A model generated the notes under the pieces. That model saw only the letters and a list, made by a program, of their open reading frames with translations. It was not told the origin of the DNA and ran no database searches. A program made the translations under genes and the position numbers. This document shows, one piece after another, positions 1 through 8,949 of a stretch of DNA of 64,000 nt; within the stretch, counting starts at the first letter, position 1; every line of letters starts with the position of its first letter. Source of the DNA: Burkholderia sp. GAS332 (lineage in GTDB: Bacteria > Pseudomonadota > Gammaproteobacteria > Burkholderiales > Burkholderiaceae); assembly GCA_900142905.1 (NCBI GenBank), contig FSRV01000001.1, positions 2,356,001 through 2,420,000 on the forward strand, read 5' to 3'.

Positions 1-263
1 AGCCCACCTGCCGATTCGAGCAGTTGCCGCGCGTCGCGCTCGCAACTGAGCATCTGCCGCGTCACGCTAAAGAGACGCAGGCCGAGTTCGGTGGTTTCGA
101 CGCCGCGTGGGCCGCGTTCGAACAATTTGACGCCGTAATCCTGCTCGAGCCGCTTCACGTGATCCGACACCGCCGGCTGCGTGAGCGACAGCGCCTGCGC
201 CGCTTTGGAGAACCCGCCATGTTCCGCGACCGCATGAAACGCCCGCAATTGCGCGTATTGCAC
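1..263 (-). CDS. LysR-family regulator, N-terminal part (runs off the left edge)
   Basis: This is the first ~87 residues of a LysR-type regulator; the rest lies beyond the left edge. The winged-helix DNA-binding domain is clear, with the segments AFHAVAEHGGFSKAAQALSL, TQPAVSDHVKRLE and LFERGPRGVETTELG. The chosen start is GTG at 263, giving MQYAQLRAF, the usual beginning for this family; an in-frame start further upstream cannot be excluded. It is divergent from phnW with an 85-bp gap, so it is probably the activator of the aminoethylphosphonate genes. That role is inferred from position; the effector-binding domain is not visible. Confidence 0.88.
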   Translation of the reverse strand, partial: MQYAQLRAFHAVAEHGGFSKAAQALSLTQPAVSDHVKRLEQDYGVKLFERGPRGVETTELGLRLFSVTRQMLSCERDARQLLESAGG

Positions 264-285
264 GTCTGCCTCATCGAGAGATAAG

Positions 286-325
286 TTTTTACGATACCTG
301 CATCAATTATATCGATTTTACCGAT
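286..325. promoter_or_regulatory. Candidate LysR binding sites between the regulator and phnW
   Basis: The short divergent gap is A/T-rich and holds TTTTTACGAT (about 286-294) and TTTTACCGAT (316-325), two near copies about 30 bp apart. The second sits in ATCGATTTTACCGAT (311-325), which has the T-N11-A dyad form of LysR sites. Placement between a LysR gene and phnW suits an operator. No footprint or alignment supports it. Confidence 0.4.
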
Positions 326-348
326 GGACGGCCTTTCTGTACTGTGTC

Positions 349-1611
349 ATGACCGAAACAGCGATGCCGGAGATTCCGACCATGGAAAGCGCGATCGATA
401 GCTCCTCAACAGTGTCCGCCATGCCTTTAGCAGTGAAGTGTGCCGCGCCGGCGAAAGGCGAGCCGTATCTGCTGACACCTGGACCGCTGACCACGGCGTT
501 CTCGACCAAGGAAGCGATGCTGCGCGACTGGGGCTCGTGGGACGGCGACTTCCGCGCCATGACTGCCCAACTGCGCCGCAGCCTGCTGGAGATTGCCGGC
601 GACACCGCCGGCGAGTACGACTGCGTGCCGCTCCAGGGCAGCGGCAGCTATTGCGTCGAAGCGATGCTCGGCAGCCTGATTCCGCGCGATGGCCACGCCC
701 TCGTGCTGGCCAACGGCGCCTATGGCAAGCGCATTGCGACCACCCTCGGTTATCTCGGCCGCGCCTCTACGGTGCTCGACAAGGGCGACTACCTGCCGCC
801 GCGCGGCGCCGAAGTCGAAAGCATGCTGGACGCTGATCCGCGCATCACGCACGTGGTCGCGGTGCACTGTGAAACGAGCTCCGGCATTCTCAATCCGATC
901 GAAGAAATCGCCGCCGCCACCGCTAAAAAAGGCCGCAAGCTGCTGATCGATTCGATGAGCGCGTTCGGCGCGGTGCCGCTCGATGTGCGGCAGATTCCGT
1001 GCGAGGCCTTTGTCTCGTCGGCGAACAAATGCATCGAGGGCGTGCCCGGCTTCGGCTTTGTGATCGCCCGCAAGGACGCGTTGCAGGCAGCCAAGGGCCG
1101 TAGCCACTCGCTCTCGCTCGACGTGTACGACCAGTGGGACGTGATGAACCGCACCGGCCAATGGCGCTTCACGCCGCCCACACACACGGTGGCTGCGTTT
1201 ATCGAGGCGTTGCGTCTGCATAAGCTCGAAGGCGGGCAGGCCGGGCGTCTCGCGCGTTACGCGAACAACCGCGACGTGCTGGTCGCGGGCATGCGTGAAC
1301 TCGGCTTCGAACCGCTGCTGAACGCGCGTTGGCGCTCGCCGATCATCGTGACGTTTTTCTCGCCGGCGCATCCGTCGTTCAAGTTCGAGCGTTTCTATGA
1401 ATTGATGAAGGAGCAGGGTTTCATCATCTATCCGGGCAAGCTGACGGTGGTGGACAGCTTCCGCATCGGCTGCATCGGCCAGGTGGATGAGCGCGTGATG
1501 CACCGCGTGGTGCAGGCGTGTGCGCAATCCCTCCAGGCTATGGGTGTCGGGCACGCCGCGCCGCCGGCGGTGGCGATTGAAGAACGCAAGACGCTGGCCG
1601 AAGCGGCCTGA
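349..1611 (+). CDS. phnW: 2-aminoethylphosphonate--pyruvate aminotransferase
   Basis: PhnW is a PLP-dependent class V aminotransferase that moves the amino group of 2-aminoethylphosphonate to pyruvate, giving phosphonoacetaldehyde and alanine. The family hallmark YLLTPGPLTT lies at residues 40-49, and the PLP lysine is K227 in SSANKCIEGVPGFGF. The core is family-typical, but the protein carries about 35 extra N-terminal residues if translation starts at 349. An ATG at 382 with GGAG nine bases upstream, or one at 421, may be the true start. phnX follows on the same strand, so the two steps of the phosphonatase route are adjacent and probably co-transcribed. Cytoplasmic. Confidence 0.93.
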   Translation: MTETAMPEIPTMESAIDSSSTVSAMPLAVKCAAPAKGEPYLLTPGPLTTAFSTKEAMLRDWGSWDGDFRAMTAQLRRSLLEIAGDTAGEYDCVPLQGSGSYCVEAMLGSLIPRDGHALVLANGAYGKRIATTLGYLGRASTVLDKGDYLPPRGAEVESMLDADPRITHVVAVHCETSSGILNPIEEIAAATAKKGRKLLIDSMSAFGAVPLDVRQIPCEAFVSSANKCIEGVPGFGFVIARKDALQAAKGRSHSLSLDVYDQWDVMNRTGQWRFTPPTHTVAAFIEALRLHKLEGGQAGRLARYANNRDVLVAGMRELGFEPLLNARWRSPIIVTFFSPAHPSFKFERFYELMKEQGFIIYPGKLTVVDSFRIGCIGQVDERVMHRVVQACAQSLQAMGVGHAAPPAVAIEERKTLAEAA

Positions 1612-1762
1612 GCAGGACGGCCCTGGCGCGACGCTCGCGAGCCGCGCGTCTCGCATCAGTGATGCACGGGTCATGGATCAGCTAGACAAGCAGTCGTACA
1701 CACGGTCATACCAACGTGCGGCACGCCGCGCGAGCTTTACAACCTTCTAAGAATTGAAGCAA

Positions 1763-2566
1763 ATGAAACACGTAAAAGCAGTGATTTTCGACTGGGCCGG
1801 CACGGTGGTCGACTATGGTTCGTTGGCGCCGATGGGCGCGTTTGTCGAGACGTTCGAGCAGTTCGGCGTGTCGATCACGATCGACGAAGCGCGCGGCCCG
1901 ATGGGCATGGCCAAGCGCCCGCACATTGCGGCGTTGATGGCATTGCCGCGCGTGTCGCAGGCATGGGCCGACAAGTATGGCCGCACGCCAGGCGAAGCGG
2001 ACATCGATGCCGTGTACGACGTCTTCGTGCCGAAGAACATCGCGGTGGCCGCGAGCTACAGTTCGGTGATTCCGGGTGTGGCGGAAGTGGCGAGCGCGCT
2101 GCGTAGCGACGACATCAGGATCGGCACGACCACCGGCTATACGCGCGAAATCATGGCCGAGATCCTGCCTGGCGCGGCGGCCCAGGGTTTCTCGCCGGAT
2201 AGTCTGGTGTGTACCGGTGACACGCCGGAGGGGCGTCCGTCGCCCTACATGATCTACAAGACGTTGCCGGAGCTGGGTGTGTGGCGCGCGAAGGATGCCA
2301 TCAAGGTGGACGACACCGAGGTCGGCATCGAGGAAGGGATCAATGGCGGCACGTGGGCGGTGGGTGTTGCGGTGAGCGGCAATGCTTTTGGTATGGCCGA
2401 GGACGATGTGAAGGCGTTGGCGCCGGATGAGTTTGCATGGCGACGCAAGGCGGCGATTCAGAAGTTGCAGGCCGCCGGGGCGCATTATGTGATTGATAGC
2501 GTGGCGGATCTGATGCCTGTCGTGCGCGAGATTGATGCGCGCCTGGCGCGAGGTGAGCGGCCTTAA
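1763..2566 (+). CDS. phnX: Phosphonoacetaldehyde hydrolase (phosphonatase)
   Basis: PhnX hydrolyses phosphonoacetaldehyde to acetaldehyde and phosphate, cleaving the C-P bond through a Schiff base. It is a HAD-superfamily enzyme: the motif FDWAGTVVDYGS carries the nucleophile D10 and the phosphonatase-specific A12 in place of the usual second Asp. K51 in MGMAKRPH is the expected Schiff-base lysine, and KVDDTEVGIEEG is the acidic HAD motif. The length, 267 aa, is normal. The ATG at 1763 is preferred over an in-frame TTG at 1754 because family members begin with MKHVKAVIFDW. It follows phnW by about 150 bp, so an internal promoter is possible. Confidence 0.94.
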   Translation: MKHVKAVIFDWAGTVVDYGSLAPMGAFVETFEQFGVSITIDEARGPMGMAKRPHIAALMALPRVSQAWADKYGRTPGEADIDAVYDVFVPKNIAVAASYSSVIPGVAEVASALRSDDIRIGTTTGYTREIMAEILPGAAAQGFSPDSLVCTGDTPEGRPSPYMIYKTLPELGVWRAKDAIKVDDTEVGIEEGINGGTWAVGVAVSGNAFGMAEDDVKALAPDEFAWRRKAAIQKLQAAGAHYVIDSVADLMPVVREIDARLARGERP

Positions 2567-2570
2567 AAAG

Positions 2571-2600
2571 CAACAAACCCGGCAAGAGCCGGGTTTGTTG
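2571..2600. terminator. Rho-independent terminator hairpin; T-run on the minus strand
   Basis: A perfect 13-bp stem, CAACAAACCCGGC (2571-2583) and its complement (2588-2600), encloses the loop AAGA. It lies just past the phnX stop codon. On the plus strand the hairpin is followed by a poor T-tract, whereas on the minus strand it is followed by CTTTTTAA. It may therefore work in both directions, and best for a minus-strand transcript arriving from about 2700. Confidence 0.8.
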
Positions 2601-2614
2601 TATCTGGAGCAAGA

Positions 2615-2662
2615 TCAGTTGATGCGAAGGCCGCCGCGCTGTTTGATCTGCTTCTGCGTCAT
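2615..2662 (-). CDS. Possible 15-residue peptide with strong Shine-Dalgarno
   Basis: The minus strand carries CAGGGAGGCCT directly before an ATG at 2662 that opens the 15-codon frame MTQKQIKQRGGLRIN. The frame stops 15 bp before a strong hairpin with a minus-strand T-run (2571-2600). The set of ribosome site, short frame and terminator looks like a tiny transcription unit or a small RNA. I do not recognise the peptide. It is basic and rich in Gln and Lys, with no membrane segment. Chance occurrence is quite possible. Confidence 0.28.
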   Translation of the reverse strand: MTQKQIKQRGGLRIN

Positions 2663-2806
2663 AGGCCTCCCTGCGATCGTAGAGTCATGACAGTGGGCCG
2701 TGAGCACGCACGGAAGATTTATTTTGTCTACGCCGCTGCCGAAGATATGCTCGATTCGTTTGAACAGAACAATCTCCCTTTCACATCGTTCGAGGACCGC
2801 CAATCG

Positions 2807-3604
2807 ATGACCTGCATCGCGCAGATTTCTGACATCCACGTCCGGCCGAAGGGCTCGTTATATCAGGACATGGTCGACTCGAACGCCATGCTCGCGCGGG
2901 CGATCGCCGCGCTGAACGACGTGAGACCGGCTCCGGATCTTGTCATCATTACGGGCGATCTTGTCGACGAAGGCGGCCCCGCTGAATACGCGATGGTGCG
3001 CGAACTGCTCGCCGCGCTGACGCTTCCCTACATCGTGATGCCCGGCAATCACGATAACCGCGACCATCTGCGCGAAGCGTTCGCCGATCATCCCTGGCTG
3101 CCTCGCAGCGGCCCCCTGCATTTCGCACGCGACGTCGGCGTGGTGCGATTGATCGCGCTCGATACCTCCGTGCCCGACGAGCATCACGGCGAACTGAACC
3201 GCGGCGATCTGGCGTGGCTCGATGCGCAACTGAGCGCCTGTCGGGACCGCACGGCCGTGATCGCGATGCATCATCCGCCGTTCGTTACCGGCATACCGTA
3301 TCTCGATCTGTATGGACTGCGCGATGCGGAACCGTTCGCGGCGTTGATTGCTTCACACCCGCACGTCGATCGCGTGATCGCGGGGCACGTCCATCGGTCG
3401 ATGCAGACGAGGCTCGGCCCTGTGCCGGTGCTGACCTGTCCGAGTACGACGACGCAGATTGCCTTGCGCGTCGAGGCCGATGCGCAACCGGCGTCGTATC
3501 TGGAGCCGCCTGCTTTCATGCTGCATCGTTGGGTGCAGGGCAAGCCGGCCGTTTCACATCTGAGTTATATCGGCCGGTTCGAGGGGCCGTTGCCGTTTGC
3601 GTGA
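2807..3604 (+). CDS. GpdQ-like calcineurin-type phosphodiesterase
   Basis: This 265-aa binuclear metallophosphoesterase has all five metal motifs: ISDIHV, GDLVDEGG, GNHDNR, MHHPP and GHVHRS. The N-terminal stretch IAQISDIHVRPKG and the tail FMLHRW resemble Enterobacter GpdQ, which hydrolyses phosphodiesters and some phosphonate monoesters. CpdA-type cAMP phosphodiesterases are the main alternative. The ATG at 2807 is chosen because GAGGA lies ten bases upstream and the protein then starts MTCIAQISDIH. Its position after phnWX suggests scavenging of phosphorus from organophosphorus esters. There is no signal peptide, so it is cytoplasmic. Confidence 0.85.
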   Translation: MTCIAQISDIHVRPKGSLYQDMVDSNAMLARAIAALNDVRPAPDLVIITGDLVDEGGPAEYAMVRELLAALTLPYIVMPGNHDNRDHLREAFADHPWLPRSGPLHFARDVGVVRLIALDTSVPDEHHGELNRGDLAWLDAQLSACRDRTAVIAMHHPPFVTGIPYLDLYGLRDAEPFAALIASHPHVDRVIAGHVHRSMQTRLGPVPVLTCPSTTTQIALRVEADAQPASYLEPPAFMLHRWVQGKPAVSHLSYIGRFEGPLPFA

Positions 3605-3646
3605 AAGCGTGACGTGGGCCGATCAGAATTGGGAACGAGTCGAGTA

Positions 3647-3678
3647 GGGCCGCCTGAATACACCCAGATTGGCGGCCC
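3647..3678. terminator. Hairpin between convergent genes
   Basis: GGGCCGCC (3647-3654) pairs with GGCGGCCC (3671-3678) across a 16-base loop. It lies between the phosphodiesterase gene and the oppositely oriented gene ending at 3709. There is no T-run, so termination is only suggested. Confidence 0.3.
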
Positions 3679-3708
3679 CACCGTCACATCAGCGGAGAAA
3701 CAACTGCT

Positions 3709-4269
3709 TCACGCGATCTTCTGCATCGGTACATCATCCCACACCGATGCGTCCGAACCTTCTGCAGGAAGCGCGACGTTCAACACGGCGCGAAGCTGCG
3801 CCGTGTGCTCAGCGCCCGCATCCAGCATCACCAGATCGCCCGCAAACGCCGTATCGATCGACAGCCGCCGATCGAGTACGGCCCGCAACGTCGTCTCCGA
3901 TGTCACGAATACGATATCGCGGTCGGCCTGATTGTCCGACGTGACATCGGGCGCTTCGGGCGTGATGTCCGGATCGAAGCCGTTCTCGGTAGCGTGAAAA
4001 AATCCCCACGTACCGATCTCGATCAGCAGCACGTAAAAGTCCGGCAGCGCCTGCAACTCGCTGGCGGACTTCGATGCTTCGAGCCGGGCCGTCAAGCCCT
4101 TCAATGCATCGATCGCGGCCATGCGCATCTTCACATTGCTCAACGCACCATCCATCAGGCTCTCGGGCAATGTTCCGGAGTCGATTGCTGCTCGCGTTGC
4201 AACCGCCACCGAGAGCGCCAGTGGATGGCCGATGTTGAACTCGATCTTCAAATCACAGATAGCGCACAT
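3709..4269 (-). CDS. Unknown protein, downstream partner of the alkylsulfatase gene
   Basis: I do not recognise this 186-aa protein. It begins MCAICDLKIEFNIGHPLALSV with an N-terminal CxxC pair. It has no signal peptide or membrane segment and an acidic middle (residues ~95-125, rich in Asp, Glu and Pro). It starts 36 bp after the alkylsulfatase stop codon on the same strand and has no visible promoter of its own, so it is probably co-transcribed with it. A role linked to sulfate-ester use, or in assembly of the exported enzyme, would be a guess. Confidence 0.72.
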   Translation of the reverse strand: MCAICDLKIEFNIGHPLALSVAVATRAAIDSGTLPESLMDGALSNVKMRMAAIDALKGLTARLEASKSASELQALPDFYVLLIEIGTWGFFHATENGFDPDITPEAPDVTSDNQADRDIVFVTSETTLRAVLDRRLSIDTAFAGDLVMLDAGAEHTAQLRAVLNVALPAEGSDASVWDDVPMQKIA

Positions 4270-4305
4270 CGTCTGTTCCGTCCTTAGTCAGATGTTGCGT
4301 GAGGT

Positions 4306-6357
4306 TCAGGGCGTGACGATGTTGAACCAGAAGTCGAAGTTGTCGAGCCACGACACAAACTCGCCGAGTTTTTTGGTGTCGCCGGTGAGCTTTGCCTTGC
4401 CGCTCATGACGAGTTTTTCCATCGACGTGTTGCCCATCATGACGTCGTTAAGATCCGTGCGTGTCATCGTGACGGTGGCGTCCGCGGTACTCGACGTCAT
4501 GTCTTTCGAATAGTGAAGCGCGGAATTTTCGACGCCGACCACGTAGTTTTCCTTCGTATCGGTCATCACGAAGTTAAACGAAATGGTCTTGCCGGCAGCG
4601 CGCTCCGCGTTCAAACGGACACCCTGATAATCCAGGAACATCTCGAGCGGCATTGCCCTGATCGTGTCCGGGCTCTGTGAACTGCCGAACGGCACCTTAT
4701 GCACGCCGTTACGCAACTCCATTGCGCCGGTCAGATAGAAGTTGCGCCAGCTCGCCGATTCAGCCTGGTAGCCCAATTGCTCATAGGCGTCCGCCAACAT
4801 ATGCTTGGCGGCTACATTCTGCGGATCCGCGAACACCACGTGATTCACGACTTCGGCGACCCACCGGTATTCGCCCTTGTCGTAGTACTGCTGCGCCTTG
4901 TGCAGGACAGCGGCGGAGCCACCCATGAACTCGACATAACGCTTGCCGTTTTCGACCGGCGGCAAACGATGCAGATTGGCCGGTACGCCGTCAAAGAAGC
5001 CGAGCCGCAAGTTGTATTGCGCGACGAGATCGTGGAACACGGTGCCGTAGTAGCTGCGGCAAAACCATTGCTTGGCGAGCGAATCGGGCAGCCGCACCGA
5101 TTCCGCGATTTCCAGCGGCGTGTAACCGGTGTTCGCGAGACGCATGGTCTGGTCATGCAAATACCGGTACATGTCGCGCTGTGCCTTCAGGAAGGCGATG
5201 ATGCGGTCGTTGCCCCAGGTCGGCCAGTAGTGCGACGCGAACAGCACCTGCATATCGCTGCCGAACATGTCGATCGCGGCCTGCAGATACTTTGACCACA
5301 ACAGCGCATCGCGCACTTTCGCGCCGCGCAGCGTGTAGAGATTGTGCAGCGTATGGGTCGCGTCTTCGGAGGCGCAGAACGCCTTGTACTTCGGAATGTA
5401 GAACATGAACTCGGACGGCGCCTCGGACTCCGGCGCCATGATGACTGTCATCTCGACGCCATCGAGCATCAGCTTCTGTCCGGTCGTGGTCGCGAAGTCT
5501 GTCGGCACGAGCAGCGTAATCGCGCCGATCGACGTGGTCTTGCCGAGGCCGCCGTCCACTACGCCGGCCGGTCCGCGCGGCAGCAGATTGCCGTACATGT
5601 AGGCCGCGCGGCGGCTCATCGCATTGCCGGCGATCACGTTTTCGCCCACCGCGGCTTCCGTGAAGCCGGCTGGTGCGTAGATCTTCACCTTGCCCGACTT
5701 CAGATCGGCTTCGTCGATAATGCCGCGGATGCCGCCGTAGTGGTCGGCGTGGCTATGCGTGTAGATCACATGGGTGATCGGTTTGTCGCCGAGATGCGGA
5801 ATGACTAATTGTTTCCACACCACGGTCGATACGTCCGCTGTCATCAGCGGGTCGATCACGATCCAGCCTGTGTCGCCGCGGATGATGCTCATGACCGAGA
5901 GATCGTAGCCTCGCACCTGCCAGACGCCGTCGACCACTTCGAACAGACCGTGATTCATGTTCAGCTTGGCGTTGCGCCACAAGCTGGGGTTCACGGAGTC
6001 GGGGGCGTTGTTTTCCGGGCCGCCTTTGATGAAGGAAAACTGGCCCAGGTCCCAGGCAACGCCGCCCTTTGAACTCGGAATGATGCCGTCGGGCAAGGTC
6101 GCGATCAGCCCGCGGCTGGCGTCCTGGAAGTCTTGTGTGTCGTTGAAAGCTAGCTGATTCGCATAAACCGCGTTGGCCTCTTTGGTGGCCTTCGTGGGTG
6201 GCTTGGCGCTGATGCCGGTGGCCATTGGGCTGGCTGCGGTTTGTGCCAATGCATCTCCGGCGACGGTGCCAATCCCGCTTGCAATACCTACCGAAACAAC
6301 ACCTTTTAGAAAACCTCTACGGTTTGATGCGGAAGCCGGATTATTTTCGTCGGACAT
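4306..6357 (-). CDS. Tat-exported metallo-beta-lactamase-fold alkyl/aryl sulfatase
   Basis: This 683-aa protein matches the SdsA1/BDS1 class of alkylsulfatases, which hydrolyse primary alkyl sulfates such as SDS to alcohol and sulfate in the periplasm. A twin-arginine signal (NRRGFLKGV, residues 12-20) precedes a hydrophobic stretch and ALAQTAA. The zinc motif THSHADHYGG carries H201, H203, D205 and H206. An ASEDATHTLHNL motif, the central alkylsulfatase dimerisation region and a C-terminal SCP2-like domain (about 555-683) follow in the expected order. Length is close to SdsA1. The 36-bp gap to the downstream unknown gene suggests an operon. Confidence 0.9.
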   Translation of the reverse strand: MSDENNPASASNRRGFLKGVVSVGIASGIGTVAGDALAQTAASPMATGISAKPPTKATKEANAVYANQLAFNDTQDFQDASRGLIATLPDGIIPSSKGGVAWDLGQFSFIKGGPENNAPDSVNPSLWRNAKLNMNHGLFEVVDGVWQVRGYDLSVMSIIRGDTGWIVIDPLMTADVSTVVWKQLVIPHLGDKPITHVIYTHSHADHYGGIRGIIDEADLKSGKVKIYAPAGFTEAAVGENVIAGNAMSRRAAYMYGNLLPRGPAGVVDGGLGKTTSIGAITLLVPTDFATTTGQKLMLDGVEMTVIMAPESEAPSEFMFYIPKYKAFCASEDATHTLHNLYTLRGAKVRDALLWSKYLQAAIDMFGSDMQVLFASHYWPTWGNDRIIAFLKAQRDMYRYLHDQTMRLANTGYTPLEIAESVRLPDSLAKQWFCRSYYGTVFHDLVAQYNLRLGFFDGVPANLHRLPPVENGKRYVEFMGGSAAVLHKAQQYYDKGEYRWVAEVVNHVVFADPQNVAAKHMLADAYEQLGYQAESASWRNFYLTGAMELRNGVHKVPFGSSQSPDTIRAMPLEMFLDYQGVRLNAERAAGKTISFNFVMTDTKENYVVGVENSALHYSKDMTSSTADATVTMTRTDLNDVMMGNTSMEKLVMSGKAKLTGDTKKLGEFVSWLDNFDFWFNIVTP

Positions 6358-6560
6358 AGAACACCCTCCATGTTTCCCAGACGTCCCATTGGCGTTTCGC
6401 CTTGGGGGCTTTAATCTTTACTCTCCGCGAGCGCTTGGATCGCGCGAACAATCGTAGTCAATGTGGTGATAGCGCGCAATGCTCTTATGAAAATATTACC
6501 GGGGCGCGAAACCGCATTTAGGTTTTCGATTCCGCTGACCGGATCTTTACTTTTGTAATT

Positions 6561-7469
6561 TCAATTGAAATAGCCGACGGCGAGATCGATAAATTCGCGG
6601 ATCTTGCGCGGCACAAACTCGCGGCTTGGATAAACGAGTGAGACCGCGACGTCGCCATTGAGTACGGTGTAGTCGTTGAGGATTTGCATGAGCGTACCGG
6701 CACGCAATTCATCGGTGACCATTTCGAGCGGCAGTAACGCGATGCCCATTGCGCCGAGCGCCGCCTGCTTCTGCATGATCATGCTATTGACCGTGAACGA
6801 CGGATCGAGCGTGATGCTTTCTTCGCCGCCGTCGCCATTGCTGCCGTTGTTGCTGAATACCCAGGTTTGCGGACTGCTGTCGAGCGGCGCGGCGATCACC
6901 CGATGTCGCGCGAGATCGGCCGGGGTTGCTGGATAGCCGGCCTCGGCCAGATAGGCGGCCGCCGCCACCGGCACCGCGTGCGAGTTGATGAGGCGGCGCG
7001 CGACCAGCGATTCCGAACGGATCATGTGCTCGGTCACGATACCCACGTCGAAGCCGCCTTCGAGCAGATCGACGCGTTTCTCTGTGAGTGTGACGCGCAG
7101 ATTCACGTGCGGGAATTTTGCCTGGTACTCCGCAAAAAGCGGTGTGAGCCGGAACAGCGAGAAGCTACCCAATGCCACGATCCGCAGATCGCCCGCGACT
7201 TCTTTCGAGGTGGTGGTCGCGCGTGATTCGACCTCTTCGAGTTCCGCCAGCAGAACGCGGCAACCGTCGGCATAATCGGCGCCGGCTTCGGTCAGCACGA
7301 CCTTGCGCGTGGTGCGCTGGAACAGCCGGATGCCGAGGTGCTTCTCGAGGCTCGACACGTGGCGCGTCACGACGGAGGTCGAGACGTTGAGTTGCAGCGC
7401 GGCCTGCGCGAAGCTGCCCGCGTCGGCGACCTTGACGAAAGCCTGCATGGCCTGAAAAAGATTGATCAT
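6561..7469 (-). CDS. LysR-family regulator
   Basis: This 302-aa LysR regulator has the HTH at residues ~5-62 (FVKVADAGSFAQAALQLNVS, then TRHVSSLEKHLG) and a substrate-binding fold after about residue 90. The start ATG at 7469 gives MINLFQAMQAFVKV; an ATG at 7574 would add 35 residues of unlikely, shifted composition. It is transcribed toward the sulfatase gene and lies 203 bp upstream of it; the A/T-rich gap (TTTACTTTTGTAATTTCAAT near 6545) may carry the sulfatase promoter. It may regulate the sulfatase genes, or the divergent cyclase, but neither is shown. Confidence 0.88.
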   Translation of the reverse strand: MINLFQAMQAFVKVADAGSFAQAALQLNVSTSVVTRHVSSLEKHLGIRLFQRTTRKVVLTEAGADYADGCRVLLAELEEVESRATTTSKEVAGDLRIVALGSFSLFRLTPLFAEYQAKFPHVNLRVTLTEKRVDLLEGGFDVGIVTEHMIRSESLVARRLINSHAVPVAAAAYLAEAGYPATPADLARHRVIAAPLDSSPQTWVFSNNGSNGDGGEESITLDPSFTVNSMIMQKQAALGAMGIALLPLEMVTDELRAGTLMQILNDYTVLNGDVAVSLVYPSREFVPRKIREFIDLAVGYFN

Positions 7470-7784
7470 GGTAGTGCGAAATGCGTGTTCGTTGAGGCGA
7501 GTGGCGAGAAGAATAGGGCTTGACGGTTGCGCAGTTGAGCGTGCGAGATTCAGATTGCGCTTGAACGGATGCAATTGTCTGTTGATTGGGCACGCCGCCT
7601 GATTTTGAGAGAAAACGCAGGCGGCGCGCGGCTGGCGCGTGAATTGTACTTCGCGAGGCCACGAGGCGATTGTCCCGGCTGGATCGCACGCGGCGCTGAG
7701 GATCCGCGCACCGCGCGCGTTTGGCGCTCAAGTTTCGGGTGCATATGCCGTTGACATAAGCTAATCACACCCGGGAACCCAGCC
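7470..7784. other. Divergent intergenic region, LysR / diguanylate cyclase
   Basis: This 315-bp gap should hold both promoters. A TTGACA lies at 7751-7756, but no convincing -10 follows at the right spacing, and it is only 29 bp from the GTG start of the cyclase gene. I see no palindrome or repeat of note. Confidence 0.4.
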
Positions 7785-8816
7785 GTGCAACTCGCTTACA
7801 GTAACGACCGTCTGTCCAGCCGGATGTCAGTTGATCCGTGCGCCACCGGTGAACCCGAGGTGGAATCATCGGTCATTGACTGGCTGTTACATGACGATCA
7901 GGTGATGCGCGAATGCTTCACCCACGCGGCAGAAATCCTGAAGAGCGTGACCGGCGCGGCGATCACCGCGATCACGCTGCTCGATGCGGAGAACCAGCAC
8001 TACCGGGCCGAAGTCGGCATGGCGATGCCGCTCATCACCCGCGCGCACTCGCTGGCCGATTATGCGGTGCGCGACGCCGAGCTGTTCGTCATCGAGGACG
8101 CGCACGACGATGCCCGTTTCGGCGAATGTCTGTTGGTGCAGCGCCATCCCTTCGTTCGTTTTTACGCCGCGATTGCACTGCGCGCGCCGAACGGCGAGAT
8201 CGTCGGCGCGCTGTGCGCGATGGACCCCGCACCCGGCCACCTCGACGCCTCGCAAAGAGGCGTGTTTTACCACCTGCGCGCGATGATCGAAAACGATCTG
8301 AAAATGCGCACGGCGACCGCGATCGATCCGCTCACCCAGTTGTATAACCGCCGTTTCCTGCTGGAAAGCATCGCGCACAAGTGGAAAGAGGCGCGCGACG
8401 GCGAGATGATGGGTTCGGTGGTGGTCGACGTCGACTGGTTCAAGCAATACAACGACACCTATGGCCACCAGGCGGGCGATCATTGTTTGCGCAAGGTGGC
8501 TTCGGTGATGCAGGCGGCCGCCGACGGCGAGCGCATCGTCGCCGGGCGCATGGGTGGCGAGGAATTCGGCCTGCTGGTGCTGCAAGCGCAGCCGGCGGCG
8601 CTCGAAGACACGCTCGACGCATTGAGGCAGGGCGTGGAGGATCTGGCGATCGAACATCGCGCCTCGCCGCTCGGCATGGTGACGGTGAGTGTCGGCGCCG
8701 CGTTGACGCGGATGAACGAGGCGTCCCGGCTGGCACACCGCGAGGGCTTCGCGAGCGCGGATCGGGCTCTGTATCGCTCGAAACACGGCGGCAGAAACCG
8801 GGTGACGATGGCGTAG
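7785..8816 (+). CDS. GAF-GGDEF diguanylate cyclase
   Basis: The protein (343 aa) has a GAF-type sensor domain at residues ~25-165 and a GGDEF domain from about 182 to the end, opening with IDPLTQLYNRRF. The active-site loop is GRMGGEEF, an active-type variant, so it should make cyclic di-GMP from two GTP. The allosteric RxxD site expected just before the loop is absent (GERI instead), so product inhibition may be lost. There is no membrane segment, so it is cytoplasmic. The start used is GTG at 7785; ATG at 7824 is an alternative that leaves all domains intact. It is convergent with the Hsp70 operon. Confidence 0.9.
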   Translation: MQLAYSNDRLSSRMSVDPCATGEPEVESSVIDWLLHDDQVMRECFTHAAEILKSVTGAAITAITLLDAENQHYRAEVGMAMPLITRAHSLADYAVRDAELFVIEDAHDDARFGECLLVQRHPFVRFYAAIALRAPNGEIVGALCAMDPAPGHLDASQRGVFYHLRAMIENDLKMRTATAIDPLTQLYNRRFLLESIAHKWKEARDGEMMGSVVVDVDWFKQYNDTYGHQAGDHCLRKVASVMQAAADGERIVAGRMGGEEFGLLVLQAQPAALEDTLDALRQGVEDLAIEHRASPLGMVTVSVGAALTRMNEASRLAHREGFASADRALYRSKHGGRNRVTMA

Positions 8817-8949
8817 GGCGAGCTGTCGGGGAATAAGGCCTGCCTGTACGGAAGCCAGCTGACCACCGCGCGATTGTCGCGTGATCATGTGGGCCGCTGC
8901 AGTTTGTCGACTGAAGTTCGTATCTTGACGCCCGCTACGCAACGGGCCG

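Noticed and set aside
427..1674. Long minus-strand open frame (415 codons) opposite phnW
   Set aside because: It is an antisense shadow of phnW, a common result of high-GC codon use; its translation is His/Arg/Ala-rich with no domain.
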